Shown: positions 46,160-60,000 of the stretch, piece after piece
How positions within the stretch are numbered: the stretch's first letter is position 1
How the letters are laid out: each line of letters starts with the position of its first letter
Assembly (NCBI GenBank): GCA_014898415.1
Contig: RCTD01000027.1
Location: 1 to 64,000 of the forward strand
Length of the DNA stretch: 64,000 nucleotides
Source: Stromatinia cepivora
Lineage: Eukaryota; Ascomycota; Leotiomycetes; Helotiales; Sclerotiniaceae
Direction: 5' to 3'
Notes under the pieces: model-generated
What the model saw: only the letters and a program-made list of their open reading frames with translations
Told to the model about the DNA's origin: nothing
Database searches by the model: none
Program-made: the position numbers and the translations under genes

Positions 46160-47742
46160 ATGTCTCTACCACCATCAGTTATTCATATCAAGAGGAAAGC
46201 CACAGATTTACCCCAGGACTTTCTTCGTGAGTCAAAAAAGAATTATATTTCCTCACATAATCAACAATCTAATCTTTATAGGTGTTGATGATGCTGTTAC
46301 AAAACGACAACGTAGGACAACTGATTTTGTTTACTCCAGACAACAAACCCCGCAAATCGAAAGTGCCCCTTCGACTCCTCAATCAGCTCCACCAGGACGA
46401 CGCATCAAACCATTACATCGTTCCACAAGCTCTCGTTCTTTAGCTATCAAAACACAGGGAAAGAGTGAAGGAAATGGAAATATTCAACCAATAAATGAAG
46501 TCAATAATGAGAATCGAGTCCCCAAAACTCAACCTCTGTCTGCCAGTATTACTACAAAACAAGATGCTGAAGTAAACCACTCTCCGGCTAGCGTTCGACC
46601 TTCAAGTAGTGGACGTCCATCGAGTAGTGGAAGTACGAAGAAACCAGTTCAGCAGCGACGATTTCATCTTTCGAGAAGTGCAACACCGGCGGTTCCTTCA
46701 AGTCCAGGCGTACGAAAGCGCAATGCTACCGTTTTTATTGAACGTCGTGTGCGACAGAAGACACAGGAAGAGAAATGGACATCTGTGGCCAATGCTGCTA
46801 TTGAATCAGAGAGTGTTGCTACCGAGAAACAAGAACAAGAGGAAAAACCACGGAAAAAGCCAGGCCGAGGCTCGAGAGTGCAAGTAGCATCTGCGAAAGA
46901 CAAGAAAGATACCAAGGAAATCACCGCACCTCAGTCAAAACCACCTTCGGCGTTGGTCAATCCTTGGGGTCTTGATATAGATGATTTAGCAGCACAGATG
47001 CAAGCTTATACACTACAAGAAATTGGTCGTAGTATTGCAGAATCTAAGGCAGAAGAACCTACACCACCTTCACCAGTTCAATCTTCTTTCCGCAAACCAG
47101 CATCATCTAGATTCAAGCCAAAGAAACCGGCTTTGCGCTACAAGGAACGTCATCCCGAGGAAAATGCTATGGAAGTTGACCAGGATCAAATGTCTGGAGT
47201 TGAGACTGAAGAGGATATAGATACGGATACAGAGTATATCATTGAGACATATCATCGTGTTCCTGCTGAAGATATCGATAATGAAGATAACAAGATTAAT
47301 TTCGGTATCCTCGTACTTGATGCACAATCAGACATTGATGAATTTTATCAAGAATGGGATACAGATGAGGAGGTAGAAGATGAAGCAGAAGAAGATGAGA
47401 ATGGTTTGTATTCCTTTTTGGATCTCCCTAAACTTTCACCCTTCTTAGACATGATATTAACCTATTCCAAAAGATGAAAATTACTACACAGCCGATTACC
47501 CGGATGCGGAAGTCGATTCGGACGACGAGTACAATAGAAATGCATATGCATATCGTACAGGCAATGCGTCAGATCTTGAGGAATACGATGAGGATGATAG
47601 TGATGAGGATGAAATGGGGTTTAGTGATGAAGAAACTGATAAGTTGAAATATCCATGGCAGAAAGTTGCGGCGCATGAACGGAGAAATCAAATGAATCGG
47701 TTTGCGAGTGGTGGGGAGGATGATGATGAGGATATGGATTGA
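46160..47742 (+). CDS. IWR1: RNA polymerase II nuclear import protein Iwr1-like
   Basis: Exons 46160-46226, 46282-47403 and 47474-47742 give 485 residues. The N terminus MSLPPSVIHIKRKATDLPQD, then RVDDAVTKRQRRTTDFVYSR, is the typical Iwr1 start, with a basic nuclear localisation signal. The middle is disordered and basic. The C terminus holds the Iwr1 domain (PF08574): IDEFYQEWDTDEEVEDEAEE, then DENYYTADYPDAEVDSDDEY, followed by acidic residues. Iwr1 binds assembled RNA polymerase II between its two large subunits and carries it into the nucleus, then is exported. The tripartite ENYYxxDYPD block is diagnostic. The second intron (70 bp) falls exactly before it. All expected elements are present. 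It is divergent from the CBM48 gene. Confidence 0.92.
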
Positions 47743-48060
47743 AAGGAAGATGGGAGGCTGGTGGCAGGGAGGATTAATGGGCGGTTGTGGGTTTGGGAAA
47801 GATGTCATGGGAAATACGAAATGGAGATGATTTTTATGCTGTGTGGTGCTATTTACGCTATGTGCTGAATTTCGAGGCTATTCCTTACAGTGAAGGAATA
47901 ATGATCAGAGGAGAGTAAAATTTACCTAGGAGAGAAAGAACATAAGGGCCATATTAGGAAATACTCAGTAAAAGAGTACAGTGTCCATGCAAATAGTTTA
48001 CTGGCTAGATTATGCAAGTAGTTTATAGTATGAATGCAAGATGAATATCAATGAATGCAC

Positions 48061-48140
48061 GGGATTGGGATTGGGATTGGGATTGGGATTGGGATTGAGA
48101 CTGAGATTGAGATTGAGACTGAGATTGAGACTGAGATTGT
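48061..48140. repeat. Hexamer microsatellite GGGATT/GAGATT
   Basis: About six GGGATT copies pass into GAGATT and GAGACT variants, showing drift along the array. Confidence 0.9.
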
Positions 48141-48900
48141 GAGTGAAGGTGAAAATGATGTTGGGGCGCCTAGATGATATACGGTACTAGATCCCCTCGA
48201 TTATTAAATCTACATCAATAAAAACCCAGCTCAGAAATCTAAACAGTGGGGGCGGGGGGGGCAGAAAAAATTATGTTCTTCTGATGGATATAATTATAAG
48301 GAACATGAATATTCCCGTATACCTAAAACAACACACATACCGATTTCGTCTTATGTGCATTCATATCACATCAACCCATCCTTGAAGCGAGCGAAGCCAA
48401 AAAAAATTAGGTTATCTATTGGATAAATAGGATGAATGTCTAATATCTAATATCTAATATCTCTACTAAATATAAAGAATAAGATTAAGATAAAGATAAG
48501 TGTGGAATTTTCTTTATTTATTCTGGATCTAATACCATTTGCCATTACTCTCGCTAATCTGAGCCGTCCCCTATAGCTATTAGAGTCCCGTCGGAGAGGG
48601 TAGTGGTATTGTGTTCTGGTTATGTGTATGGATGTGGATACTGTGGTGTTTTAACTTTGGGTTATTTCTTTATGTGTGTTTGTGTTTTTATATATGTAAA
48701 TATGTAAATATTCTTTTCGTAGGGTGATGTGAGTTCTTTTATGAGCTTTGGAAGATATCGAAGTTACAATCAACTTGAATGATTGATTGATTATATTATA
48801 ATAGTATTTTTTACATTCACTTCATACTCGAGCCAATACATATTATGTTTTTTTTAATCAAATTTTGATCTATACCCAATATAATAACTCATAAGTCTCG

Positions 48901-48992
48901 GAAAAAAAAAAAAAATATAAAAAAAAAAAAAATTAAAAAAAAAAATTAAAAAAAAAAAAATTAAAAAAAAAAATTAAAAAAAAAAATTTAAA
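48901..48992. repeat. A-rich tract with regular TT interruptions
   Basis: Runs of 9-13 A separated by TT (AATTAA) at about 12-14-bp intervals, probably a poly-A-derived simple repeat. The regular spacing gives a spurious Phe/Leu/Ile-rich frame on minus. Confidence 0.85.
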
Positions 48993-50004
48993 ACATGCCC
49001 ATCGCCGACGATTAGATCTATATATACATCGGAGCACAGACAAAGTAGCCACGCCCGGTGTCGAGAATAAACGTGTTACATTACAGCGTACTATCAAATC
49101 TGATGTATGTGTTCTCGTGTCTTTCACTAGTTGTGTGAGTATACTGGTTTTTGAGTTTCTGCATTGATTTTGTGTACTGTAACTAGGTTTTTGGAGGGTT
49201 TGCTTGATGTCTTGGGGTTTTAAGAGGTTTTGGGAATGCGATGCGATGAGTGGGGATTCTTAATGTTTTGGGTTGATTAATTTAGGGAGATTGGTTTTTG
49301 TGGTAAGTGAGATTGTTTGAATGTTTAGGGTGTTGGGAAATTTTGAGGTTTCTGGTATGTTCAAACTAACTAGTATCTAAAATACTTGAGCTATCCAGGA
49401 TATTTAAGCTACCTAGAAAATGCAAATTGTTTCGAATATTCAAAGTATTCGAAATATTCAAGTTTGATTTCAGTATCCAACACCCATTGTTACTATTGTA
49501 TATAATACGAACTTAGAATCACAGGTCTTTTCCTGTCCCAGACAAAAGCCTGACACAATAATCTGGTTCTCTATCGAGAATCCCATGTGCACTCGATGGT
49601 TGTGATATTATATTCTGCTTGGTTCCGAAATCTCATGAAATATCACAAACGAACAGAATCTCAAATATGGTAATAATGACTATATATTAATGATTGACGA
49701 TGATGATGAAGATTGGGGATTAGTGTCTATTTTGTGCTGCTCTGCTAATATCTTACAGTCAGATTGCGCATCCGCTGACGTAGACAAACTCGATGAATGT
49801 AAGGGTTGGAATGCTATTTCCAGGTCCGGACGTGAGTCTCTAGCTTTGTATAAATTATGTACGCCATGTATTGTGTGCACACTTCAAGTACTTCGGTCGA
49901 GCAATTGACGATGATAATCCGCATTGCCGAAATTTACTGTACTTGTCCAATCCTCTCTTCCTTACTCTACTCGACCTTGTTAGATGATAACCGGTAGCTC
50001 TATA

Positions 50005-50280
50005 GCAGTGGTTCCTACGCGACGGACCGGGACCCTGAAAAGATCGAGGAGACCTTGGAAGCAGTAGTCAAGCTACGACACCCAGTTCTATTCCGTGAAC
50101 TTGTAGTATTGATAGTAAGCAAATGGACTAATCTTGAGTTCTCCAAACCCTTTGAGCTGGAAGATAGCGTCCGAACGGCAATTACCTCCGCGGCCATAAG
50201 ACGTCGCATGCTGTAAGATAGAGCCAAGGAATTATTCCAGGAGACACTTGATGGACCTTTCAGGGAAATTGAGAGATGGT
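50005..50280 (+). pseudogene. Possible decayed gene fragment
   Basis: A frame without its own ATG reads KIEETLEAVVKLRHPVLFRE and ELVVLIVSKWTNLEFSKPFE, continues helix-like to SAAIRRRML, meets TAA near 50217, then reads DRAKELFQETLDGPFREIER in the same frame. The amphipathic, protein-like composition contrasts with surrounding random frames. I do not recognise the family. It could be a relic of a gene that once occupied this 4.4-kb space. Confidence 0.35.
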
Positions 50281-52145
50281 AAGATACAGTCCGACCGAGC
50301 TTATTTCACGGGGGAATTGAGGGAGCTTTCATGGCACTTGCCTCGCCCGCCGTTGCAGGTTTCAAAGATGATACAAACGGTACTTTTTATGTGTGGAGGT
50401 TCTGGATGGTCAGCTTCCTTGGAATAAGACTCAGATGGTTTGGTTATTGTTTTGAATTGCAGTCCAACAATGATAGGCTTTCGATTCTGAATTAATAATT
50501 GAATACACTTCAAAGATGGAATCTATTCTGATCAAAACATCTTCAAACATACACAGCTCGAGCACCAAAAGCATGTCTCTGGTCTGCTAGTCCGCACTAT
50601 GGAATACTTCGAATCATCTACACCAATTGGCAATCGAACGCATGTCGAAAGCTATGGAAAATTATGCCATCAGCAGAAATCTGTGTGGAAGTAATGCACC
50701 ACACGGCGAGCCGTTAATCTTCTGGAATGACCCAGCCCTATCGTTGATAACGATGAAGATTCCAATGAGCATAATGGGAACGACGGCATGGAGTTCCTCC
50801 AATAAGAATAGAAAACTTTCCAAGTTGCATATAGAATCCGAGGGACGGAAGATTTAGTAGGAGCTGCTCAAACCGCAACCGAGTATCTAAGACGAGGTTC
50901 TCAAACACACATACATGGGTGTTTCACCAAATTGATGTTAAGGCTCCCAATATCTGGTCAACACGACAGACACTTGGATGAAGACAATCTGAACAGGAAT
51001 CAGGGAGGATTTGAGCTGTGCGTGGCTAGAGTCTGAGAGCGGCAGAAGTTGTAACTGGATATAGGTAAGGAAAGCCGGAGGAGGGGTTAAAGTGATATAT
51101 ACGAATGAGATGAACAATTGGGTATGGAAATTCGGGAACACAGATGAAGGAGTGAACTAGGATTTACCTCGAAATTCTATAATGTTGATTTAATTGTGAT
51201 ATCCAAACTTGATGATGAGAATATGCCTTTTAATCATTTTTACAAAACCTCAGTCTACTCGTTACATTTGAACCCGATCTATATATCCTCATTTCTATCT
51301 TCAGATATCGTCATGGAATAATTGGTATACATGATGTTGGTAGTACATCGCATTAATATGATAGATACAGATACTAGTTCGATTATTGGGGCCCAGGTAG
51401 ATGGGAGGATGTGTTGAATGATGGTGAGGTAGGTAGTCACTTATTTTCTAGAGATTTGCTGTTACTTTGCAGCTGGGTATGTTTTTGAAATGGGAAGAAC
51501 GGCAACAGTGAATAGAGGAAATAGAAAAACAAAACAAATACATCCACCAGCTAGTAAACAACGCGTAAATAGAACAAAATAAGTAAAGGTAAAAAATAAT
51601 AAATAAATAAATGTTCACATTTATATACCTGCTATTTGAGCGTGAAAAGTAGGATAGGTTTTCATTCATTCATTTTAAATTCATCTATCACTACTCTAGA
51701 TGAATCTGTGTATGAATACCTAGGTATTTAAGAGGGAAAACTGGTAGGGCTCCTGTGGTCCTTTAAATTCTAATCATTTGAGGATATTATATTGGCAATA
51801 AACAGTGGCATTTTTCATATCCCTCAACTCGGTGGTGAAAACTTGATTCAACCTGAGCGGAGATTTGAATTGTGCATTCACATCTATACTGTAATGCATT
51901 GAGAGAATAGAAGAGTGGCAGAAACAAATACTTAGGTTGATGATAGACAGCTTGACTTCAAGAATAAACTGGTATGTGAAAATTTAAATATCGAGCCTGC
52001 AAACTATGCTAATCGCTCCCACAATTGATATCATCCCCGGACTCCTTTTTTGGCTATCAAATCCCTCCGAATACATAAAGTCATGGTTTTCGTATGATTT
52101 TTTTTTCATAGATGTACGTCTCCAATATCCCATCTGTTGACTCCG

Positions 52146-53240
52146 CTATCTCTTCTTATTCCATGCATCCACAAATGCAATCTTATCCTTCACGGTCAAT
52201 CCTACACGTTTAACTCGTCCTAATCGTGCCAAGGCTTCTCCAACTTTGTCCAAAACACGCTGTTCTTCTGATGTTGTTTCCGCAGAATGATCGTTTTTAG
52301 ATGTTATACTATCAGTGCTGCTGGTGTAGGCAGTGTCTTCGTTAACATTATCGAGTAGATTCTTCAGGTATTTAGTATCCTGCTTTTCCGAAGCTCCATC
52401 GAGCTTGGAGGTGTTGTACACAGCCTCAGCGATTCGAACTTTAATGCAGTGAGTAGGTTTCGAGAGAAGATTCCAGAAAAATGACCAATATTTCCCGGGA
52501 ATGGGAGTGGTGATATCTGGTGGCGAGTATCGCAGACTTATTGGAAAGATTTTGGTTCCTGATGGAGTTGTCAAAAGACTTGGGCTCACGGGCAATATTC
52601 CTTTTCCATTTGTGGTTGTGCATTCCGGGAAAACTACTATGGCCCTTCCAGGATAGCGAATGAGAAGAGCAGTTAAATCAGTCATTTTCGCGCCTTTGGG
52701 TGGATATTCTTTGGGACTTTGGAGTGCGCGGAAAATTGCGCCGAGGAGGGAAATTTGATGAACTTGACGGGTATGCGGGTAAGATACTGTGAATATAGGA
52801 TCGAAGATGGCAGCCAAATATAAAGAATCGAGAGGTGATGTAAAAGAAGATGCGATAATATCCGAAGGCTCAGGTACCCTTCCTTCATGTTTCTTCGCCA
52901 GTGAACCTTTCTTTACTCCATCAATCTGCAAGTCTATCCACCAGACTCCCGGTATCCCAAGTATCATCCACAATATTGCTTTTTTGAGTAGCGACCCTAA
53001 TGGAAACCATTGTAGGAAGAGAAAATACGTCGTGGATACTGTGAGGAAGAATGGTAATTTGAAGAGGAAGAGGAAAAGGTGGACAGGTGCATATATGCCG
53101 GCACTTGGAGTTTGAACGGGAAAGAACGGAGCGATTCCAGATCCTAGTGTTCAATGCATTAGTTGGGACCTTCTATTTTAGTAGATGTTATGTGGCATGT
53201 AGTACGTACCTCTGTCGCGAAACTGCGAATATTTTTCCAT
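52146..53240 (-). CDS. Lysophosphatidic acid acyltransferase-like (Loa1/Vps66 family)
   Basis: Exon 1 is 53240-53210 (31 nt), exon 2 is 53143-52146, and the intron is 66 bp, giving 342 residues. After MEKYSQFRDRGSGIAPFFPV comes a hydrophobic N-terminal segment (about 30-62, VHLFLFLFKLPFFLTVSTTY, then FLFLQWFPLG). The acyltransferase region follows with SDIIASSFTSPLDSLYLAAI and VVFPECTTTNGKGILPV, and the C terminus is the conserved RVLDKVGEALARLGRVKRVG. The last two blocks match fungal Loa1/Vps66-type enzymes, which make phosphatidic acid from lysophosphatidic acid at ER and lipid droplets. The classic NHx4D motif reads SSFTSPLD here, with Phe where His is expected, so catalysis by the usual His-Asp pair is uncertain. 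It is divergent from the kinesin gene, 594 bp between starts. Confidence 0.85.
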
Positions 53241-53834
53241 TGTAAATGATTTTTATATGTGCTGAAATGTTGGATGAGGAGAATTTATGCGGGGTACTAT
53301 AATATCATGACCGTGTTGATAAATCAGCGACACTATAATGAATCATATATTCTAAGTATATTAGGAAAGTTGTAGGTGTAAGCGGAATCGTATGTTTTTT
53401 TTAAAAAAATACTCGTAATTAAATGTAAAAAAACAACTTTGGTGGGCAGAAAGTAGTAGAGTACAGAGTATTATAATTAGGTTTTGACACGTGAAGATGA
53501 CATACCTTGGTGGTTCAGATATGCATAATTTTGACGGGTTACATTTTAGTGTTCATAAAAGTGCATTAATAAATGTAAATGCATAAAATGGTTATGAAAC
53601 TTTTCTTATCTCTTAGTCATCAATCTTCTCCCCAGCAACCGAAGCTTAATTGAATAATTGAATGAATAAACAGAACAAGCTTTGAAAATACATCACGAAA
53701 ACGACCAAATATTCCATTTTACCAGTCAACAACAACGACAATTCGCTCTTCGACGCGCTACTAACCATTCACCTCTTTTTATATTTGCATGTCCTATTCA
53801 TTTTAATATTGTGTAGCATTTGCTACTTCTTATA
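53241..53834. promoter_or_regulatory. Divergent promoter region, acyltransferase/kinesin
   Basis: 594 bp between two divergent ATGs, AT-rich, with no coding signal. No specific element can be identified with confidence. Confidence 0.5.
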
Positions 53835-56800
53835 ATGGAATACCAAGAAGAAAACCAGGTATGAATTTTATGTCAATAAACAAATCCCTAGGATGAACAC
53901 TGATCAGGAACTTTCCGCATTAAATAGTATCAGCGCACATCGCAAGCCAAACCTACAATGAGTGCCATCCCTTCTCTAGGAAAGCCTCTAGCAGAAATCA
54001 CAGACTCTCATGGCAATGTACGATCACGACTCCCCTCGAAGATGCCGCAACCTACAACCTTGAAGCGTCAAAGTGATAAGTCAAACAATGAACCGGCACC
54101 TAAACGCAAGACTCTTGCTGAAAGAGCTGGAGAACCTGTGACTACAATGGCTCGAACACCATCTGTACGGAAGCCATCAGTGAAGGGTACTTCTATAGTA
54201 GACGTGAGTCTGACTTCGTCGTAATTGGGAGCATTCATTGACACATAGCAGATCAAGAACAGTTTCTCTCAACCACGAAATACGTCCCATGCTTCTTCAG
54301 TGTCATCCCGAACACCTTCAGTATCTTCGCGTCATACATCAAGTAGCAGTTTCTCACAAAGTGTTGGACCTGGACGACCAAAGTCAGCTTATGGCTCACG
54401 CCCACCATCATACAGTCAATCTACAACATCAAGACCGAATACATCTCAATCCAAGGGTCGACCCAATGCCTCGAAGGACTCAACATCTTCAGATGATGAC
54501 GGTATGCCACCCCCAGGAGGAAGACGAAAGCCTATGCTCCCAGTACCTGTTACATCTTCCAATCAATTAAATGGGGACTCCGGTTTGGAAGTCATGAAAG
54601 TCCGAGGTCATCATTCAATCAACTCAATGAGATCTCTGCGCTCCGAGGAAAACCTACGAGATCTATCCGTTAGTACGGCATTGAGTAGGCTCCAGATCAA
54701 TGACGAGCAGACTAATCCATCCGCGGGATATAACCTGAATTCATCTCCAAGGAAGCCTCCCCGCCTTCGACACAAATTTTCCCAAAGCGTAGGAGCTCGG
54801 AGTATGAGAGTAGACAATGAAGAAGCCGCACTTGTTCTATATCAGGCACCGGATTATAGCTCAGTAGCTCCGAAGACGCCTTCTCACATTCCTGTCCTTG
54901 CTAAGTCGGAATTTCTCACTTCTACACCTGTTACTCCTTGCAAAAACTCTAAATTTTCCCCTACTAAAACTCCATATTTAACAAAAGATTCTAATGTTCC
55001 TGCTTTGGTAGCGTTTGATGTACGTGGGCGCCTCGAATCAATGGAAGCAATGTATGCCAGGCTCGCGTCAACAGTCGATGGCACAGGCAAGGATCACGAT
55101 GCACTTAGAAATGCAGTCAGTGAATATAAAGCTAAACGTAAGTAGCACCTAAAATCTTTGGATTGAATACTGGCTAATCTGTTCCCATATGACAGTCGAC
55201 GAACTTGAAGGGCTCCGAACACATCTTTCGTCTTCCAACCAGACCCTCCAAGCTAACTTAGATGATACAACCCAGAGGCTAAACATGATACAGCAGAGAT
55301 TACTCGAAACGACAAACGCCCTCGATGACAACATCCGAGCGCACCGCCTTGAGATGGACGACGTGAATCGAGACCATCGCAACGAGACTGATAAAATGAG
55401 ACGTGACAACATAGATGAGATTGACCGACTTATTCGTACTCACAGAAATGATATGCTTGAGCAAGAACGAAAGGCAGCTCTCGAACTTGACGATCGAGTC
55501 CGAATTCTGGAGCGCCAAAACGATGCAAAATTGGAGGAGGAGAGAAATCGAAGATTACGCGAGGTTCAGGAGCTCGAAAGCCAAGTTTCTACGGGACACC
55601 AAGGCCTAAACCTTGCGTTGCAGATGAAGGAACAAGAGCTCCAGACTCTAAAAATGGAGCTTGAAGTATTGAAGACAAATCTTGATCGAGAAAAAGAGTT
55701 GAAGGAAACTGCTCTAAACACTATCAAGGAGGTGCAGCAAACCATGCAAAAGACTGGCGTGGAAACATCGGCAACAATTGGTACACTGGAAAGCACGGTT
55801 GCCAGTCTCCGCGCAAGGATTCACTTTTTGGAGTCCGGAAGCAAAGCACAGTCCGATAGTTTTGTTGAGATGGAGGGTAGACTTCAGGAAGCTCTCAATT
55901 CGGCAGAGGAGTCAAAAAAGAAATTGATCAAGGAAGAGACCCTTCGTCGCATTCTCTTCAATCAAGTCCAAGAATTGAAAGGAAACATTCGAGTCATGTG
56001 CAGAGTGCGACCAACATTTAAGGAGGGTGCGGACGGTGAATGCGCAAAAATCTCATTTCCAGACACTGATAAGGAGTCAAAGGAGCTAACAATTATTGGC
56101 AAGGAGAAGAGGAGCAATTTTGGAAAGGTCTCAACAGAAACTCACGCATTCTCCTTCGACAGGGTGTTTGGACCAACAAGTCAAAACCAAGAGGTTTTCG
56201 AGGAGATTTCTCAATTAGTCCAAAGTGCCTTGGATGGATACAACGTTTGCATATTTGCCTATGGTCAGACGGGCGCTGGAAAAACCCACACCATGTCATC
56301 TTCTGATGGTATGATTCCTCGGGCCACTCATCAGATCTATGAGACCGCCGAAAGTCTCAAGGAGAAAGGATGGACTTACACGATGGAAGGTAGCTTTGTT
56401 GAAGTCTACAACGAAGAGATCCATGATTTACTTGGAAGTTCTAAAGATCTTGACAAGAAGAAACACGAGGTTCGACATGATGATAAGAAGAAGCAAACCA
56501 CCGTTACTGGATTGGAGACAGTGCTTTTGGATTCACCAAATGCTGTGGAAGCAATTCTTAAGAAAGCAGACAAAAATCGTAGCGTTGCTGCCACTAAATC
56601 TAACGAAAGATCATCGAGATCACACTCTGTCTTTATCTTGAAGCTTGTTGGACGAAATAGCTCTACGAACGAGACCTCCGAAGGCACTCTCAACTTGGTA
56701 GATTTGGCTGGCTCCGAAAGACTAAAGGTGTCTGGTGCTGAAGGAGATCGAATGAAGGAGACTCAGAATATCAATAAGAGTTTGAGTTGTCTAGGTGATG

Positions 56801-57085
56801 TTATTGGGGCGTTGGGGTCAGGAAAAGAGGGAGCCCATATCCCCTACCGGAATTCTAAGTTGACATATCTCCTACAATATTCTCTTGGAGGCAATTCGAA
56901 GACACTCATGTTCGTCATGGCCAGTCCATTGGAAGCTCACTTGGGCGAGACTTTGACGAGTTTAAAATTCGCGACAAAGGTAAGCTTCATATGTATCTCG
57001 CAGAATCTTCAAAAACTAACAATGATACCAGGTTCATAACACACATATCGGCACAGCTAAGAAGTCAACTAAAGTCCGAGATTAA
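53835..57085 (+). CDS. Kinesin-14, C-terminal motor (Kar3/KlpA type)
   Basis: Five exons (53835-53858, 53934-54203, 54249-55137, 55196-56979, 57032-57085) give 1006 residues. The N-terminal ~390 residues are basic, Ser/Pro-rich and disordered (tail, microtubule/importin binding), including KMPQPTTLKRQS and SVSSRTPSVSSRHTSSSSFS. Residues ~396-650 are a long coiled coil for dimerisation. The motor follows the kinesin-14 neck ELKGNIRVMCRVRPTFKEG (about 655). It has the P-loop GQTGAGKT (about 751-758), switch I NERSSRSH and switch II LVDLAGSER, and ends with LTSLKFATKVHNTHIGTAKK across the last intron. A motor placed after the coiled coil means minus-end direction. The role is spindle assembly and force balance against kinesin-5. 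The first 24-nt exon is predicted from splice signals; ATG 53958 in exon 2 is an alternative start in the same frame. Confidence 0.93.
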
Positions 57086-60000
57086 GTAATTGTGTAGCGT
57101 GAGAACATTACGATTGCAAAAGATACCATTGATGTTACGTTTCTGTTTTTGCGGCGTTTCATTTTGCATACTTAGTAGAGGATAACTACTAGGAGCCATC
57201 GGACAAATGCTCATTTCCATATGACTTGGAGCGGAATTGGGGTCTGGCGTTACTTTTGGTTGATGGCGTGATGTTTTTGTACGATGGATAGGATGGAGAG
57301 GGGCTTTTTTCCTGTCTGAGTTGTATAGTTCTTTGGTGTTTGGATTCATGAATGGATGAATGAAATGGTGAAGGGAGATGCAGGTGGAGGTGGAGGTTGA
57401 TTGTCTTTCAAATCTGCACATATTCTTGAAAGAAAGATTATTGCTATGGAGTAGAATAAAAGAAAAATTTATTATGATTATAACTGACTGCTTTTCTTTT
57501 CGGTTGTTGATTTTGAATATCCATTGATATGTGAGTAAGTGGTTTGTTTCTTGGATTGGCTTGGGGTTTTTCTATGTTAAGAAGGGTGAAAGCCCAGAAT
57601 CAACTAGAGTATCCCAGTTACTGTGGATTGGGAGTGGTTCGGGGGAAGGGGGAGAGACACGAAGGGAGATGGCAATTTGACTGGATGCTGTTTTGTTTTT
57701 GTTTTTGGTAAAGATTAAAAGGAATTGGAAGTAGAAGTATATTTTAGGAGTACCCAAATTACTTAGATTCATTACTCCTGCTGTAGTATAGTGTAGGTGT
57801 AGGTGTAGGTGTAGAGAGATTCTTTTGAAAGGTTATTTAAAGGGTGTGTGATTTTTTGCTGAGGTTTTATTTGAGGGAGGTTGGTTGTATGTTGTGTGTT
57901 TATTTGAGTTTATTGGAGCGGTATTGAGAGTACGAATGATTCTTCTGTGGGTTATTTTGTTATAGTTGTTATAGTTGCTGTAGGGGATGGAATAGGATAG
58001 GAATAACATAGTTGGGATGAGGATAGTGATAGATAATAAATACCTAGGTTGTGATGATTATGATATTTTCCTTCTACTGTACTTTCTGAGGGGGAATGAA
58101 TAGATTCATCATGTATTAGTTTGCTGCTTTAGGCTATACTCACTATTTATTTGAAAACATCGTTTGCTACATGGTAAGATTACAATGAATGAATGTACTG
58201 AAACTTAAACTTAGATAGGTGGTGTGGATAACTTTTTGGTCTTGATGCTGGTTTGCTATTTTTTGAGGATACAGCTTTATATATATCTATAAGGACTGGG
58301 AGAGAATTAGTTCATATGAGCGAAGAAGATATGATGTGGAAATCCTTGATACAAGATTCACACATCAATACCTGCTTCCGGATGTTGTACTCTTCTGACT
58401 GACTTGCTGATCTGGGTTTCTTTCGTTGTTTGGATAATGTTTGATATTCAATTCTATACATCTAATTATGATTATGGTTATGACCGTAAAGACACATCCA
58501 TCATTCCATATTTAAACTATTCAAATGAATTTCCAAACCCAACCTCTTTTTCAACAAGAAAGTGGAAAATGAAAAACGGCAGGTGTACTTTCTTCGTGTT
58601 AGATAAATTTGCCTTAAAGGGAAATGCTAGAGTAGGGAGAAGAATGAGCAGGACATGAAGAATTTTGGCACTCGTCACACTAATAATTAAGTCCCCGAAC
58701 TTTCATTCAATTATGGGGAAATAGATAAGACCAGACTACTGAAACTTTGATATGTCAATCGTGTTCTGGATACAAGGGTGGATGGATACTCAACAGCAGA
58801 CTATACCGATGGAAAACATCATTAGCTTTGAACGACACAACAAACCACAAGACATTCTGAACCGTGGTAGTGATGATATTTACTCCGTACCACTGCCGAA
58901 ACAGTTCATTGTGTGAATATCATTATCTCCAAGAATGCTCATCCTGCAGATTTTCGTGCAAATGATGATAATCATCACCCCGCAAGTTTTCCCAGCACAA
59001 TGCGAACCATACTTTCCACATTTCAAGCCATCTACTTGATTTCGAGAAACTTGGTTGGCAGTCAGATCAGAGTTTCATTCCACACTACGGACAAGAACCA
59101 CAAAAAAGTGCAGCAACTTCTTTATTTCCCTAGCTTTTAGTCTTTAACTAAACTTTCCTACCTTCGTATTATCGTTGGCTTTCATCAGTAAATCCTAGAT
59201 ATTAGTATACAGGCATTTGGAAACTTGGTGAAATAATACTAAGATCATGCTAGACTTTTACTACCTACAAGACATTATATCCTTGATAAGATGGCACTTT
59301 GATCTCTCGCAAGAAAATACCTCAGCTGGTCGCTATTTCCCCGCACCCAAAAGATCTACAAGAACGGCAGTCACTTCATTACCACGCAGACTATCGGGCA
59401 TGAATCTCGAACTTTTGTTGATTCTTTTCGTGTTCCTCATAAAGCGTTCATATCGAGTATTTGAAATACGCGGAGATACCAATATCAAGTAGTCATGTGG
59501 CGGCGCGCGCTTGTTTGGCTCATAGTAGTGACTTGGCAGAACTATCTGATCGGAACTCAAATCTCATTATCTCAGGCCAGAATCAGCGAGGAGATGAAGC
59601 TATAGCTAGCACTCACTAACAATAATAGCTAGGTCGTAGTACAAGATATTCGGGCAAGAGACTAAACGAAACCATAAAAACTCGTTCGTTCATTAAGTGC
59701 GCTGCACCAAATAGGGATTTCCCGAACCGCTCCGGCACTTGTGGATTTTATACATTATTCTCGACCGTTACTTCTCACGCTTGCTAAAAATTCATGTACT
59801 CCATACCGTTCAATTAGTCTCAAACATAGACGTGAACTTGAACCGGTGACGAGACGTTCGTGAAAACGTGGCAGACTGGGGAAACCGAAGATCGTTATTT
59901 TTGCAAGCCCTGTCTAAATTACCACGTTAATTGTTTTCATTAATGACTCGTACATTCGTGACGAGATATTGACCGTGCCGTGTGATGTGACGAGTTAGTG

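Larger units (their letters stand above)
47743..52145. other. Gene-poor stretch of 4.4 kb with simple repeats
   Basis: Includes a GGGATT hexamer run (48061-48140), an A-rich tract with ATTA interruptions (48901-48992) and a possible decayed coding patch (50005-50280). No intact gene is supported. Confidence 0.45.

Noticed and set aside
48061..48140. Telomere-like repeat
   Set aside because: The unit is GGGATT, not TTAGGG-type in either orientation, the array is short and internal, and genes continue on both sides.
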